42,637 bases of DNA from assembly GCA_030040425.1 (NCBI GenBank), contig JASHTS010000204.1, positions 1 to 42,637 of the forward strand, in the 5' to 3' direction. Made by a program: the position numbers and the translations under genes. The notes under the pieces are model-generated. The model was not told the origin of the DNA. It ran no database searches and saw only the letters and a program-made list of their open reading frames with translations. How positions within the stretch are numbered: position 1 is the first letter of the stretch; each line of letters begins with the position of its first letter. Source of the stretch: Acidobacteriaceae bacterium (GTDB taxonomy: Bacteria > Acidobacteriota > Terriglobia > Terriglobales > Acidobacteriaceae). Positions 7,114-15,787 of this stretch are shown piece by piece.

Positions 7114-9576
7114 ATGTCCCTGCTTGATCCCATTTCGATGCCGGTGGAGCACGCCGATCTTGCAGCGCTCGAGTGGGAGCCGCTGCTCAGGCTGGTTGCC
7201 AGGTTTGCGGTTTCGCCGGTCGGCCGCGCGGGGATTCTCGCGCTTGTTCCCTCGACAGACGAAGCCTGGATTGCGACGCAGCATGCGCTCACGAGCGAAA
7301 TGCGTCTCTTGCTTGAGGAGCAAGTATCCATTGCGCTGGGCGGATTGCTCGATCCCACGGAATTGGCGGCGAAGGCGCGGATTCCCGATGCTGCTCTCGA
7401 GGCGGCGGATCTGCAAGCCGTGGCCCGACTGGCGCGCGATGGCTACGCCTGGGCCGCGCTGTTGCGCGAGCCGCCATCGCGCGTGGCGGGCAAACTGGAG
7501 AGTCTCAGCAAGCTTTCGGCAACCCTGAATCAAAATCAGAATCTGCGCACGCTCGCGGAAACGATCGAGCGGACAATTCAGCACGACGGGTCGATCGCCG
7601 ACGACGCGTCGCCGGAGCTCAGGCGCATCCGGCGGGAGCAGGAGCGGCAAAAGCGGGCGATCGAAGAGAGTCTGCGGACGGCGCTCAGAAAGCTGGCCAG
7701 CGAGGGCTCAACGCAGGATGACGTGATCACCATCCGCGGCGAGCGCTTCGTGATCCCGGTGCGCACGGAGATGAAGCGGCGGGTGAGCGGCGTGGTGCAC
7801 GGAGCGAGCTCGTCGGGGCAGACGGTATATGTGGAGCCGCTCGAAACCATTGACCAGAACAACGAGCTGGTGCGGTTGATCGAAGAGGAGCAGGCTGAGA
7901 TTCACCGGATCTTTGTGGCGCTGACGCGCCAGGTAGGCGCGCTGGCCGAGGCGCTCATGGAGGGAGCGCGAGTGCTGGCCACGGTGGACGGCATGCAGGC
8001 GCGGGCGCGCTTTGCGCGCGCCTACCAATGCGTGGAGCCAACCTTTGGAGAAAGCCTGCGGCTCGAGGACGCCCGGCATCCGCTGCTCGAGAAGAGATTG
8101 CGCGAGACTGGCGGCAACATTGTTCCGCTGGTCCTGGAGCTCACCGCCGACGAGCGGCAGCTTGTGATCAGCGGGCCGAACGCAGGCGGCAAGACGGTGG
8201 CCCTGAAGACGGCGGCGCTGCTGGCGATGATGGCGCAGGCGGGTTTGCCCGTGCCGGCTGCGGCGGCGGAGTTTCCCGTGTTCACCACGTTCCTGGCCGA
8301 TATTGGCGATGTGCAGTCGATCGAGGCGGCGCTGTCGACGTTCTCTGCTCACATTACCAACCTCGACCGGCTGGCGCGGCTCGCCGGTGCGCGCTCGCTT
8401 GTCCTGCTCGATGAGCTGGGTTCGGCCACCGATCCCGAAGAGGGTGCGGCGCTGGCCGTGGCGGTGGCGGAGTTCTTTCTCGAAGCACGGGCGTGGACGC
8501 TGATCTCGACGCATCACACCTCGCTCAAGGTGTATGCGGCCAACACCCCCGGCGTGCGCAACGCGGCCGAAGGCATGGAGGAGACAACGCTGGCGCCGAA
8601 TTACAAATTGGTGCCGGGCGTGCCGGGCGCTTCGGCGGGCGTCCAGACCGCGGAGCGGCTGGGATTGCGCAAAGAAATTGTTGCTGCCGCGCGTAAGCGG
8701 CTGGGCACGCAGCAAACGGACGTGGCCCGGTTCCTCGACAAATTGCATCGCGAGCTGGCGGAGCTCGAAGAAGACAAAAAGAAAGCGCGGGAGCAGCAGT
8801 ACGCGCTGAACCAGGAGCGCAAGAAGCTGGAGCGCGAGGGCGATGTGGAGATGCGCAACCGCGTGCGCGAACTCGAACAGAAGCTGGCTTCGCTGCTCAA
8901 GGACTTTGAGTTCCAGATGCGGGAGAACGTGCGCGCCATCGAGGACCGCGCGGCCCAGCAGAAGCTCTCCAAAGATGCCGAGCGGCGCATCAACCGGCTC
9001 CGGCGCGAGTTCCAGGAGAGTTTCAACCAGACCGTCGTGGCGCACCGGACGGGCGCGGACGCGGGCGATGCGCACGCGCAACCCCACGTGTTGAAGCACA
9101 TTGCGCCCGGCGACAAGGTGCTGCTGAAGTCGATGAATAAGGTAGCCGTGGTGCAGCGGGAGGTTGAGAAGGACCTTTTCGAAGTGGCGCTGGGGCCGAT
9201 TAAGATGCGGGTGAAGCGTGACGAGTGCTCCGCACTTCCGGGTTCTGGAGGACAAAAAGCCGATCCGCTCAGCGCCGCGCGGCTGCATAAGAACGTTCAT
9301 GTTTCGGTGACGGGCGCGAACACAGACGACCTGCGCACGGAGATCAACCTGATCGGGCGGACCGTGGATGAGGCGCGCGAGGAGTTGGAGAAGTATCTGG
9401 ACCGCGCATTTCTCGCGGGTCTGGAACGCGTGCGGGTGATTCATGGTCACGGCGCGGGCGTGTTGCGGCGCGGGGTGCGGGAGTTTTTGAGGGGCCATCC
9501 GCACGTGGCGGGCATTGAAGAGGCGGCGCAGAACGAGGGCGGCATGGGCGCCACGATGGTGGAGCTGCGGCAGTAG
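7114..9576 (+). CDS. mutS2: MutS2 family ATPase/endonuclease
   Basis: An 820-residue MutS2. Walker A is GPNAGGKT at residues 354-361, and Walker B is LVLLDE at 429-434 followed by GSATDPEEGAAL. A long coiled-coil rich in Lys/Glu covers about residues 530-650. A KOW-like segment (PGDKVLLKSMNKVAVV) precedes a C-terminal Smr domain, which has the INLIGRTVDEA and HGHGAGVLRRGVREFL motifs. By family knowledge MutS2 is not a mismatch-repair protein; roles in suppressing recombination and in rescuing collided ribosomes have been described. The Smr front motif usually reads LDLRG; here it is INLIG, which may affect nuclease activity. The start ATG at 7114 has only a weak purine stretch upstream. The gap to the symporter is 45 bases. 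Confidence 0.95.
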   Translation: MSLLDPISMPVEHADLAALEWEPLLRLVARFAVSPVGRAGILALVPSTDEAWIATQHALTSEMRLLLEEQVSIALGGLLDPTELAAKARIPDAALEAADLQAVARLARDGYAWAALLREPPSRVAGKLESLSKLSATLNQNQNLRTLAETIERTIQHDGSIADDASPELRRIRREQERQKRAIEESLRTALRKLASEGSTQDDVITIRGERFVIPVRTEMKRRVSGVVHGASSSGQTVYVEPLETIDQNNELVRLIEEEQAEIHRIFVALTRQVGALAEALMEGARVLATVDGMQARARFARAYQCVEPTFGESLRLEDARHPLLEKRLRETGGNIVPLVLELTADERQLVISGPNAGGKTVALKTAALLAMMAQAGLPVPAAAAEFPVFTTFLADIGDVQSIEAALSTFSAHITNLDRLARLAGARSLVLLDELGSATDPEEGAALAVAVAEFFLEARAWTLISTHHTSLKVYAANTPGVRNAAEGMEETTLAPNYKLVPGVPGASAGVQTAERLGLRKEIVAAARKRLGTQQTDVARFLDKLHRELAELEEDKKKAREQQYALNQERKKLEREGDVEMRNRVRELEQKLASLLKDFEFQMRENVRAIEDRAAQQKLSKDAERRINRLRREFQESFNQTVVAHRTGADAGDAHAQPHVLKHIAPGDKVLLKSMNKVAVVQREVEKDLFEVALGPIKMRVKRDECSALPGSGGQKADPLSAARLHKNVHVSVTGANTDDLRTEINLIGRTVDEAREELEKYLDRAFLAGLERVRVIHGHGAGVLRRGVREFLRGHPHVAGIEEAAQNEGGMGATMVELRQ

Positions 9577-9639
9577 AGGGCGATCTGCCGGCTGTCCGTT
9601 CCCAGCTGGTTGCCGTATGCCTAAGCGTAGGATGGAGCG

Positions 9640-10236
9640 ATGGAGTCAGACGATGAGCGCACGGAGAGCGAACAGCCTCCGTTGGGCGATATTCCGGCGC
9701 TCCCGGCCATCGAGCCCTCGCGTTCCGGCTGGCTGGGCCGCCGACGGCGGATGATGGTGCTGGTCGTCGCGGCGATCGGGCTCACTACCCTGTTCGCTCC
9801 TCTCATCCGGACGGACTCGCCTGTCCTTGGCAGGACGCAATGGTCGCCGCTTCAAATCGCCATCGATCTCGAGGAGGGCACACTCCCTCCCTGTTCCGGC
9901 GGAACGTTCTCAACCTGCGGGGACCCGCGAACGAGGGCGGTGTTTCTGATTCTCGACGCGGTTCTCGGATTTGGGTCCATGTATGCCCTGCTCTTTCTGA
10001 TTGCGGCCGCGGCCCTTGTCTTTCCGCGGAGAAACCTGGTGGGCATGGCAGCAATGCTCGGAATGGCCCCGCTCTATGTGGAAGCGAGGAGGCACAACTA
10101 CCCCGGCGTTCAGGATTTCCTCTACGGCGACCCGTTCGCCGGGCCTCGGGCACATGCCGGAGCGCTGGAGCTGATTTTTCTGGAAGTGTTTGCGCTTTTG
10201 CTTTGGATTGCGGTAACCAAGGCGCTGGATTACTAG
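9640..10236 (+). CDS. hypothetical membrane protein
   Basis: A 198-residue protein that I do not recognise. After a charged, acidic N-terminus (MESDDERTESEQPP) there is an RRRR patch and a helix at about residues 37-57. A presumably external loop follows with two cysteines (PPCSGGTFSTCGD). Three more hydrophobic segments lie at about 98-126, 130-145 and 172-195. The ATG follows GGAG at the right distance and a TAGGAT hexamer at 9629-9634. It is 63 bases after mutS2 and ends before the clpB terminator. The paired cysteines could form a disulfide in the periplasmic loop. Confidence 0.65.
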   Translation: MESDDERTESEQPPLGDIPALPAIEPSRSGWLGRRRRMMVLVVAAIGLTTLFAPLIRTDSPVLGRTQWSPLQIAIDLEEGTLPPCSGGTFSTCGDPRTRAVFLILDAVLGFGSMYALLFLIAAAALVFPRRNLVGMAAMLGMAPLYVEARRHNYPGVQDFLYGDPFAGPRAHAGALELIFLEVFALLLWIAVTKALDY

Positions 10237-10245
10237 GATAACCCG

Positions 10246-10281
10246 CAAAAGCAAAACAAAAGGCTCCGCGTTGGCGGAGCC
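10246..10281 (-). terminator. intrinsic terminator of clpB
   Basis: A perfect eight-base-pair stem (10262-10269 with 10274-10281, loop GTTG) is followed on the minus strand by TTTTGTTTTGCTTTT. On the plus strand only CGTTT follows, so it may also weakly end the upstream membrane-protein transcript. Confidence 0.75.
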
Positions 10282-10292
10282 CGTTTACTGAT

Positions 10293-10320
10293 CCCTGACA
10301 CCTGAACCCTGACCCCTGTT
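10293..10320. repeat. 7-base tandem array (4 units) at the clpB 3' end
   Basis: CCCTGAC, ACCTGAA, CCCTGAC, CCCTGTT run in register and stop one base before the clpB stop codon. They fill the space between that stop and the terminator hairpin. Confidence 0.65.
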
Positions 10321-10321
10321 A

Positions 10322-12946
10322 CTACGCCATGGCTTCGCGGCCCATGGGCTCGAAGGTCAGATGATTTGAGTTGCGGTCGGCGCCGATGCGCACGTGCGCG
10401 CCGTGCAGGATTTCGCCGTCGAGAATCTTGATGGCGAGCGGGTCCTGGATCATGCGCTGCAGCGCGCGCTTGAGCGGACGGGCGCCGTAAGCCGCGTCGG
10501 AACCGGAGGCCAGGATGAGCTGGCGCGCCGGCTCGGTGAGCTCGAGCGAAATCTGGCGATCTTCGAGGAGCTTGCGAATCTCGTTCATGCGCAACTCGAG
10601 GATGGCGTTCATCTGCGCGTGACCCAGCGGGCGGAAGATGACGATGTCATCGACGCGGTTCAAAAACTCCGGCCGGAAATGCTCGCGCAGTGTGCGCATC
10701 ACGCTCTCGCGCGCCATGTCGAAATCGTGCTCCGTCTTCAGCGCTTCGCCGGCGAGAAAGGCCGCACCCAGGTTCGAGGTCATGATGAGCACGGTGTTTT
10801 TGAAGTCCACCGTGCGACCTTTGGAGTCCGTCAGCCGGCCATCGTCCATCACCTGCAGCAAAATGTTGAAGACGTCAGGGTGAGCCTTCTCGATCTCGTC
10901 GAAGAGAATCACCGCGTAGGGACGGCGGCGCACAGCCTCCGTAAGCTGGCCGCCTTCGTCGTAGCCCACGTAGCCCGGAGGCGCGCCGATGAGACGTGCG
11001 ACGGCATGCTTCTCCATGTACTCGCTCATGTCGATGCGGACCATGGCCTGCTCGTCATCGAAGAGAAACTCGGCGAGGGCGCGCGCGGTCTCCGTTTTGC
11101 CCACTCCCGTTGGTCCAAGGAAAATAAAAGAGCCGATGGGGCGCTTGGGATCGCTCAAACCGGCGCGGGAGCGGCGGATGGCGTTGGCAACGACGGTGAG
11201 AGCCGCGTCCTGGCCGACCACGCGCTCCTTGAGGCGCTGCTCCATCTGCACCAGCTTTTTCACCTCGCCTTCGAGCATGCGGCTGACGGGAATACCGGTC
11301 CATTTGCTGACGATTTTGGCCACGTCTTCTTCGTCGACCTCTTCCTTGAGCATGCGCACGGCCGCGTTGGCGCCGTCCTGCGCGGCGTTCAGTTGCTTGA
11401 GCTCGCGCTCGAGTTTGGGCAGCTCACCATATTGGATCTGCGCGGCGCGCTCAAGCTGCCCCTTGCGGGTTTGCTCCTCCGCTTCGAAACGCAGGGCCTC
11501 AATCTTCTTCTTGGTTTCGGAAATGCGGGCGATTGCGTCGCGTTCCTTCGTCCAGCGGGCGCGGAGAGCCGTCGCCTGCTCCCGGACCGCGGCGACTTCG
11601 CGCTCCACTTCTTCGAGGCGCTCCTTGCTGTTCTTGTCCGACTCGCGCTTGAGGGCGGCGCGCTCGATCTCGAGCGACGTGGCCTGGCGCTCCAGCTGGT
11701 CGATCTCCGTGGGCACGGAGCCGATCTGGATAGCGAGCGAAGCGGCCGCTTCGTCGACGAGGTCGATCGCCTTGTCGGGCAGAAAGCGGTCGGAGATGTA
11801 GCGGTGCGAGAGCGTGGCTGCGGCCACAATGGCTGCATCCTTGATCCGCACGTTGTGGTGCGCCTCGTAGCGTTCCTTGAGCCCGCGCAAAATCGCAATC
11901 GTGTCTTCGACGTTGGGCTCGCCGACGTAGACGATCTGGAAGCGGCGCTCGAGGGCCGCGTCTTTCTCGATGTACTTGCGGTACTCGTTCAGCGTGGTGG
12001 CGCCGATGGCGCGCAGCTCACCACGGGCAAGGGCGGGCTTGAGCATGTTGCTGGCGTCGATGGCGCCTTCCGCGGCGCCGGCGCCGACGAGCGTATGCAG
12101 CTCATCGATAAACAAAACAATCTGCCCATTGGACTCTTCGATCTCTTTCAGCACGGCCTTGAGACGGTCTTCGAACTCGCCGCGATATTTGGCGCCGGCA
12201 AGCATCGAGCCGAGATCGAGCGAGATGACCCGTTTGTCGCGCAGGCTCTCCGGCACGTCGCCGGAGACGATGCGCCGGGCAAGGCCTTCAACGATGGCGG
12301 TTTTGCCCACGCCAGGCTCACCAATAAGGACAGGATTATTCTTCGTCCGGCGGCTCAGCACCTGCACCACGCGGCGAATCTCCTCGTCGCGGCCGATAAC
12401 CGGATCGAGCTTCCCGCGGCGGGCGAGATCGGTGAGATCTTTGGCATATTTTTCGAGCGCCTGGAATTTGCCTTCGGGGTTCTGGTCGGTCACGCGCTGC
12501 GAGCCGCGCACGGCCGTGAGCGCCTGCAGAATTGCTTCGTGCGAGGCGCCGAGGGCGGTGAGGGCTGCATTCGCGGGATCGTTCTTCTGCCGCGCGACGC
12601 CCAGCAACAAATGTTCAGTGGAAACGTACTCGTCCTTGAAGTTCGAGGCTTCGCGGAAGGCCTGATCGAGAACCTTGTTGAGCGCCTGGCTCAGACCAGG
12701 CTGGCCGGCGCCGCCGGAGACGCGCGGAAGTTTCTCCTCGATCTGGTGCAGGTCGTTTTCGAGGCGCTCCGTAGGCACACCAATTTTTTCGAGCACTGCG
12801 GGGATGACGCCCTCGCGGTCTTCGACCAGCGCGAGCAAAAGATGCACCGGCTGCATCTCGGCGTTGCCGAGCTCGGCGGCGCGGTTGCGCGCCTGCTCAA
12901 TCGCCTGCTGCGATTTGACCGTGAATTTGTCCCAGCGAATGGCCAT
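10322..12946 (-). CDS. clpB: ATP-dependent chaperone ClpB
   Basis: An 874-residue Hsp100 disaggregase of normal length. The order is Clp N domain (about 1-150), first AAA module with GEPGVGKT (about 205), middle coiled-coil domain (about 410-530), second AAA module with GPTGVGKT (about 605) and [13 protein letters not shown], and the C-terminal D2-small domain ending [10 protein letters not shown]. It works with DnaK to dissolve protein aggregates in the cytosol. The ATG at 12946 has AGGAG eight bases upstream, and that site is part of a 7-base repeat array (12953-12987). It lies downstream of hsp20 on the same strand with about 208 bases between, so co-induction is plausible. I found no CIRCE operator. 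Confidence 0.97.
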   Translation of the reverse strand: MAIRWDKFTVKSQQAIEQARNRAAELGNAEMQPVHLLLALVEDREGVIPAVLEKIGVPTERLENDLHQIEEKLPRVSGGAGQPGLSQALNKVLDQAFREASNFKDEYVSTEHLLLGVARQKNDPANAALTALGASHEAILQALTAVRGSQRVTDQNPEGKFQALEKYAKDLTDLARRGKLDPVIGRDEEIRRVVQVLSRRTKNNPVLIGEPGVGKTAIVEGLARRIVSGDVPESLRDKRVISLDLGSMLAGAKYRGEFEDRLKAVLKEIEESNGQIVLFIDELHTLVGAGAAEGAIDASNMLKPALARGELRAIGATTLNEYRKYIEKDAALERRFQIVYVGEPNVEDTIAILRGLKERYEAHHNVRIKDAAIVAAATLSHRYISDRFLPDKAIDLVDEAAASLAIQIGSVPTEIDQLERQATSLEIERAALKRESDKNSKERLEEVEREVAAVREQATALRARWTKERDAIARISETKKKIEALRFEAEEQTRKGQLERAAQIQYGELPKLERELKQLNAAQDGANAAVRMLKEEVDEEDVAKIVSKWTGIPVSRMLEGEVKKLVQMEQRLKERVVGQDAALTVVANAIRRSRAGLSDPKRPIGSFIFLGPTGVGKTETARALAEFLFDDEQAMVRIDMSEYMEKHAVARLIGAPPGYVGYDEGGQLTEAVRRRPYAVILFDEIEKAHPDVFNILLQVMDDGRLTDSKGRTVDFKNTVLIMTSNLGAAFLAGEALKTEHDFDMARESVMRTLREHFRPEFLNRVDDIVIFRPLGHAQMNAILELRMNEIRKLLEDRQISLELTEPARQLILASGSDAAYGARPLKRALQRMIQDPLAIKILDGEILHGAHVRIGADRNSNHLTFEPMGREAMA

Positions 12947-12952
12947 GAAAAC

Positions 12953-12987
12953 AGCTCCTAGCTCCTAGCCGCTAACTTCTAGCTTGA
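12953..12987. repeat. 7-base tandem array upstream of clpB
   Basis: Units AGCTCCT, AGCTCCT, AGCCGCT, AACTTCT, AGCTTGA. On the minus strand the first unit supplies the AGGAG used by clpB. The array is an imperfect inverted copy of the one at 13118-13152 (27 of 33 positions pair). Confidence 0.65.
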
Positions 12988-13055
12988 TCTTGCGAGGAGC
13001 CGGCGTCCAGTCGTTCTGAAATGATTTTGATTTATTCTTTGTTTCTGAAGCGAAC

Positions 13056-13086
13056 GCGCCGGGGATTTCTACTTTACCCCCGGCGC
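13056..13086. repeat. hairpin between hsp20 and clpB
   Basis: Nine-base arms GCGCCGGGG (13056-13064) and CCCCGGCGC (13078-13086) enclose 13 bases. It is nested inside the inverted arrays at 12953 and 13118. No T-run follows on either strand, so it may stabilise or attenuate an hsp20-clpB transcript rather than end it. Confidence 0.5.
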
Positions 13087-13117
13087 CTGAAATATGTTCG
13101 GCCAGCCAAAGCACGGA

Positions 13118-13152
13118 AAGCTAGAAGCTAGAGGCTAGCGGCTGGAAGCTGC
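13118..13152. repeat. 7-base tandem array at the hsp20 3' end
   Basis: Units AAGCTAG, AAGCTAG, AGGCTAG, CGGCTGG, AAGCTGC begin two bases beyond the hsp20 stop (13155-13157 on the minus strand). The partner array in opposite orientation lies 130 bases away. Confidence 0.65.
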
Positions 13153-13154
13153 TT

Positions 13155-13619
13155 TTACGCTGCCAGCTTGTTGCCCGCATTCACGCCCACGTTGACCTTG
13201 ATCTGCCGGGGCTGCGCCTCGGGCTTCTTTTTGAGCTCGAGCTTGAGCACCCCAGCCGAGTAGCTGGCCGCCACGCTCTCCGTGTCCACGGTGTTCGGCA
13301 GAGTGAAGGCGCAATAGAAGCTGCCGTAGCGGCGCTCTACGCGATGGAAGTTCTCCTCCTTCTCTTCCTTTTCGAATTTGCGCTCGCCCTTGACTGTCAG
13401 GGTGTGGTTCTCGACGCTCACGTCCAGGTCCTTCTCCTCGATGCCGGGGACTTCGAGCTTGAGTACGACCTTCTTGTCGTCCTCGTAGATGTCGACGGCG
13501 GGAATAAAGCTGGCCGGGGTGAGGGCGCTCTCGCCGTCACTAAAGTCGCGGAAGAGCGAGTTGACGCGGTTCTGCAACACCGCCACTTCGCGGAATGGGT
13601 CCCAACGGGTGATTGCCAT
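13155..13619 (-). CDS. Hsp20/alpha-crystallin family small heat-shock protein
   Basis: A 154-residue small heat-shock protein. The N-terminal arm MAITRWDPFREVAVLQNRVNS is typical of the IbpA/HspA class. The alpha-crystallin domain covers about residues 40-140, with YEDDKKVVLKLEVPGIE and the conserved YGSFYCAFTLP strand, then the A-x-x-x-x-GVL-K-L motif (ASYSAGVLKLELKK). It holds unfolded proteins for ClpB/DnaK. Its start is well supported by AGGAGG seven bases upstream. The 190 bases upstream are strikingly AT-rich for this genome and hold the likely promoter. Neighbours: clpB downstream, the phosphatase operon upstream, all on the minus strand. Confidence 0.95.
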   Translation of the reverse strand: MAITRWDPFREVAVLQNRVNSLFRDFSDGESALTPASFIPAVDIYEDDKKVVLKLEVPGIEEKDLDVSVENHTLTVKGERKFEKEEKEENFHRVERRYGSFYCAFTLPNTVDTESVAASYSAGVLKLELKKKPEAQPRQIKVNVGVNAGNKLAA

Positions 13620-13701
13620 GATGAATTCCTCCTGGTGAATTCAAATTCATAGATCGGGCGGGAGCCTGACTCACCGCCGCTCAATCAATTTGATAAAACT
13701 A

Positions 13702-13740
13702 TAGCATATTTGATTCATAAAATATGAGTGTTTTATGCTA
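13702..13740 (-). promoter_or_regulatory. AT-rich dyad upstream of hsp20
   Basis: TAGCATA (13702-13708) and TATGCTA (13734-13740) form a 7-base inverted repeat. An inner pair, CATAAAA (13716-13722) and TTTTATG (13731-13737), is offset from it. On the minus strand a TATAGT hexamer lies just downstream. The position fits an operator/promoter for hsp20. It is not a CIRCE or HAIR consensus. Confidence 0.4.
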
Positions 13741-13807
13741 ATAGATTGAGAATCATCCATAACTCATTTGTTTTCTGTATGGAATAGCAAGCGCCTTTTA
13801 GGCGGCC

Positions 13808-15787
13808 TCAGGCCTGCACTTGGTCCGGCATGGCGAGTTCGAGCGCGCGACGCTGTCCGTCCGCCTCCGCGCGAATCACGGTCAGCACGGTGATGTCGTC
13901 CTCCTGGCCGTGGGCCTGCGCGGCGGCAGCGATGGTTTCGGCGGGTTGGGCGGAGATGTCGGCTGCGCGCTCGAAGCCGAAGAGCTCGCCGGCCTTGTTG
14001 CGGGCCTCGACCACGCCGTCCGAGAGGAAGGTGAGGCGGTCGCCGGGATCGAGGGACAACGTGAATTCGGTGTACGAAGTTCCAGGAACCACGCCCAGCG
14101 GGAGCCCGGAGCCGGACTTGCATTCGATGCCGTTGCGATACGGAGCAAGATGGCCGGCGTTGGCGAAGGTGAGCTGGCCGCCGTCGGAAAGATGCGCCAC
14201 GCTGCATGTGACAAACCCGCCGTCGGTAGTGGCCACCAGTTGTCCGTTCAGTCGCGCCAGGATCTCTGCCGGGCGAAGACTCTCTGCGGCGAGCGTGCGC
14301 AGTGCACCCACCACCAGCGTACCCAGCATGGCGGCCTTCAGCCCTTTGCCGCTCACGTCGCCAATGGCCAGCAGAACTGAGCCGTCGGGCTCTGGAAAAA
14401 CCTGGTAGAAGTCGCCGCCCACTTCGCTCGCGGCGAGATAGGCGGCCTCAAACTGGAAGTGCTGCGTGCGCGGAAGCTGCGCGGGCACCAGCTGGGCCTG
14501 CACGCTGTGCGCCGCTTCCATCTCGGCAGAGAGGCGCTCGTCGCGCTCGGCCGATTCCGCGAAGCGAAGCAGCAGAATGGCAGCCACGGCCAATTCGGCC
14601 AGCAGCATGAACACCTGGTTCCAGTTGATTGCAAACTCTGGACCGCGATAGAGCCAGAGGACCGGGGCAGATTTGATGATCGACATGTAATACAGGGAAG
14701 TGTAGGCGCCGGAAATCGCGGTCATGAGGGCGCTAAGTACGAACGGAACCAGCAAAAATTGAGCGTAGCGGCTACCGCGCCAGGCGAGCCTCACCAGGCG
14801 CGCGAAGACCAGAATGGCAAGGGCAAGTGAGATAAAGACCCAGGGCAGATTGGCCTCGGTGATGCTGATGGAACCGTATCGGGGCAGCCCAACGGGGATG
14901 GGCGCCAGCAATAACAAAATGATGCTCACGCGGAGCAGGTTATCGACAGGAATCCGGAGAAAGCGCCAGATGAAGAGCAGCCAGAAGATCAAGATGGCCG
15001 CTTCGAAACATGCCTCTGCGAAGACCCAGCCGTATGCGGGCAGTGGGCAAGTGCGGTAAAACCAGTACCCGAAGCTATAACAGGCATTCAGAAGAAGAAA
15101 CAGGGCTGCCCAGGCGTACTCGTCGGCGCGCCGGCGCAGAAGGAACAGCCCAAGGCTGAACATGCCGACGCAGCCGGAGACGGCGCCGACCAGCCAGATG
15201 GGAAGCTGGCCGATTGCGTACCGGAGGGTTTCGAGGTCGCGGAGGCTGGCAATGGCCCGCGCCGTTCCCACGCTCGGATTCGACGACAGGCCCGTAAAGA
15301 ACCCGCCCGAAGGCTCCTGCGGCTGCCAGACACGAATGGCAAGCAGGAAGGTTTTTCCGTTCAGGGCGCGCGGGAGCGCAACGGGGAAGACCAAAGGAGA
15401 GTAGCCCAGCCAAACGGGAACAGGACGCATCTTGCCGATGGTCCCCACGAGGCGGCCGTCGGCGTAGACTTCATCGGCGTTGCCTATCTCGTACAAACCC
15501 AGCGCCAAAGACGATCCTGTGGCCGGGAGTTTCAGCTTGATGCGGTACCACGCAAAACCGGAGTAATCCTTGTACCCCTGTGCAGGCCAGGATTTGTCGA
15601 GACGCAGGAGTGACCAATGGGAATCATCGAAGTTGGGCGCGGCCCACGCAGGATCATCGCCGGTGTGGAAACGCCAGGGCGATGCGATGGCGACCGGACC
15701 TCCTGCCGTGGAAACGTCAGCATACTGGCAAAGCGCGGCGGGGAGTGAGAGTAGGAAAAGAATCGTCACACAAAGAGCTCTAAGCAT
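13808..15787 (-). CDS. membrane SpoIIE/PP2C phosphatase, paralogue 1 (last gene of a four-gene array)
   Basis: A 659-residue protein. A signal peptide (MLRALCVTILFLLSLPAALC) is followed by an extracytoplasmic beta-sandwich-like domain with GDDPAWAAPNFDDSHW and YSGFAWYRIKL. About seven hydrophobic helices cover roughly 190-400. The cytoplasmic PP2C/SpoIIE phosphatase follows, with VGGDFYQV, GDVSGKGLKAAM, FLSDGVVEARN and the terminal QEDDITVLT. The Asp residues in these motifs are the metal ligands of the family. It probably dephosphorylates a partner-switching protein (Ser/Thr) in response to an external signal; the substrate is not known. The ATG at 15787 overlaps the end of paralogue 2 by eight bases (ATGCTTAG). 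I chose it over an upstream ATG because it begins the signal peptide and gives that coupling. Confidence 0.9.
   Translation of the reverse strand: MLRALCVTILFLLSLPAALCQYADVSTAGGPVAIASPWRFHTGDDPAWAAPNFDDSHWSLLRLDKSWPAQGYKDYSGFAWYRIKLKLPATGSSLALGLYEIGNADEVYADGRLVGTIGKMRPVPVWLGYSPLVFPVALPRALNGKTFLLAIRVWQPQEPSGGFFTGLSSNPSVGTARAIASLRDLETLRYAIGQLPIWLVGAVSGCVGMFSLGLFLLRRRADEYAWAALFLLLNACYSFGYWFYRTCPLPAYGWVFAEACFEAAILIFWLLFIWRFLRIPVDNLLRVSIILLLLAPIPVGLPRYGSISITEANLPWVFISLALAILVFARLVRLAWRGSRYAQFLLVPFVLSALMTAISGAYTSLYYMSIIKSAPVLWLYRGPEFAINWNQVFMLLAELAVAAILLLRFAESAERDERLSAEMEAAHSVQAQLVPAQLPRTQHFQFEAAYLAASEVGGDFYQVFPEPDGSVLLAIGDVSGKGLKAAMLGTLVVGALRTLAAESLRPAEILARLNGQLVATTDGGFVTCSVAHLSDGGQLTFANAGHLAPYRNGIECKSGSGLPLGVVPGTSYTEFTLSLDPGDRLTFLSDGVVEARNKAGELFGFERAADISAQPAETIAAAAQAHGQEDDITVLTVIRAEADGQRRALELAMPDQVQA

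Noticed and set aside
10394-12961. Very long plus-strand open frame (855 codons) opposite clpB
   Set aside because: It mirrors clpB exactly, has no ribosome site or domain, and arises from G+C-rich codon use on the other strand.
13620-13800. CIRCE or HAIR heat-shock operator before hsp20
   Set aside because: The dyads seen (TAGCATA/TATGCTA) do not match TTAGCACTC-N9-GAGTGCTAA or CTTGAGT-N7-ACTCAAG.
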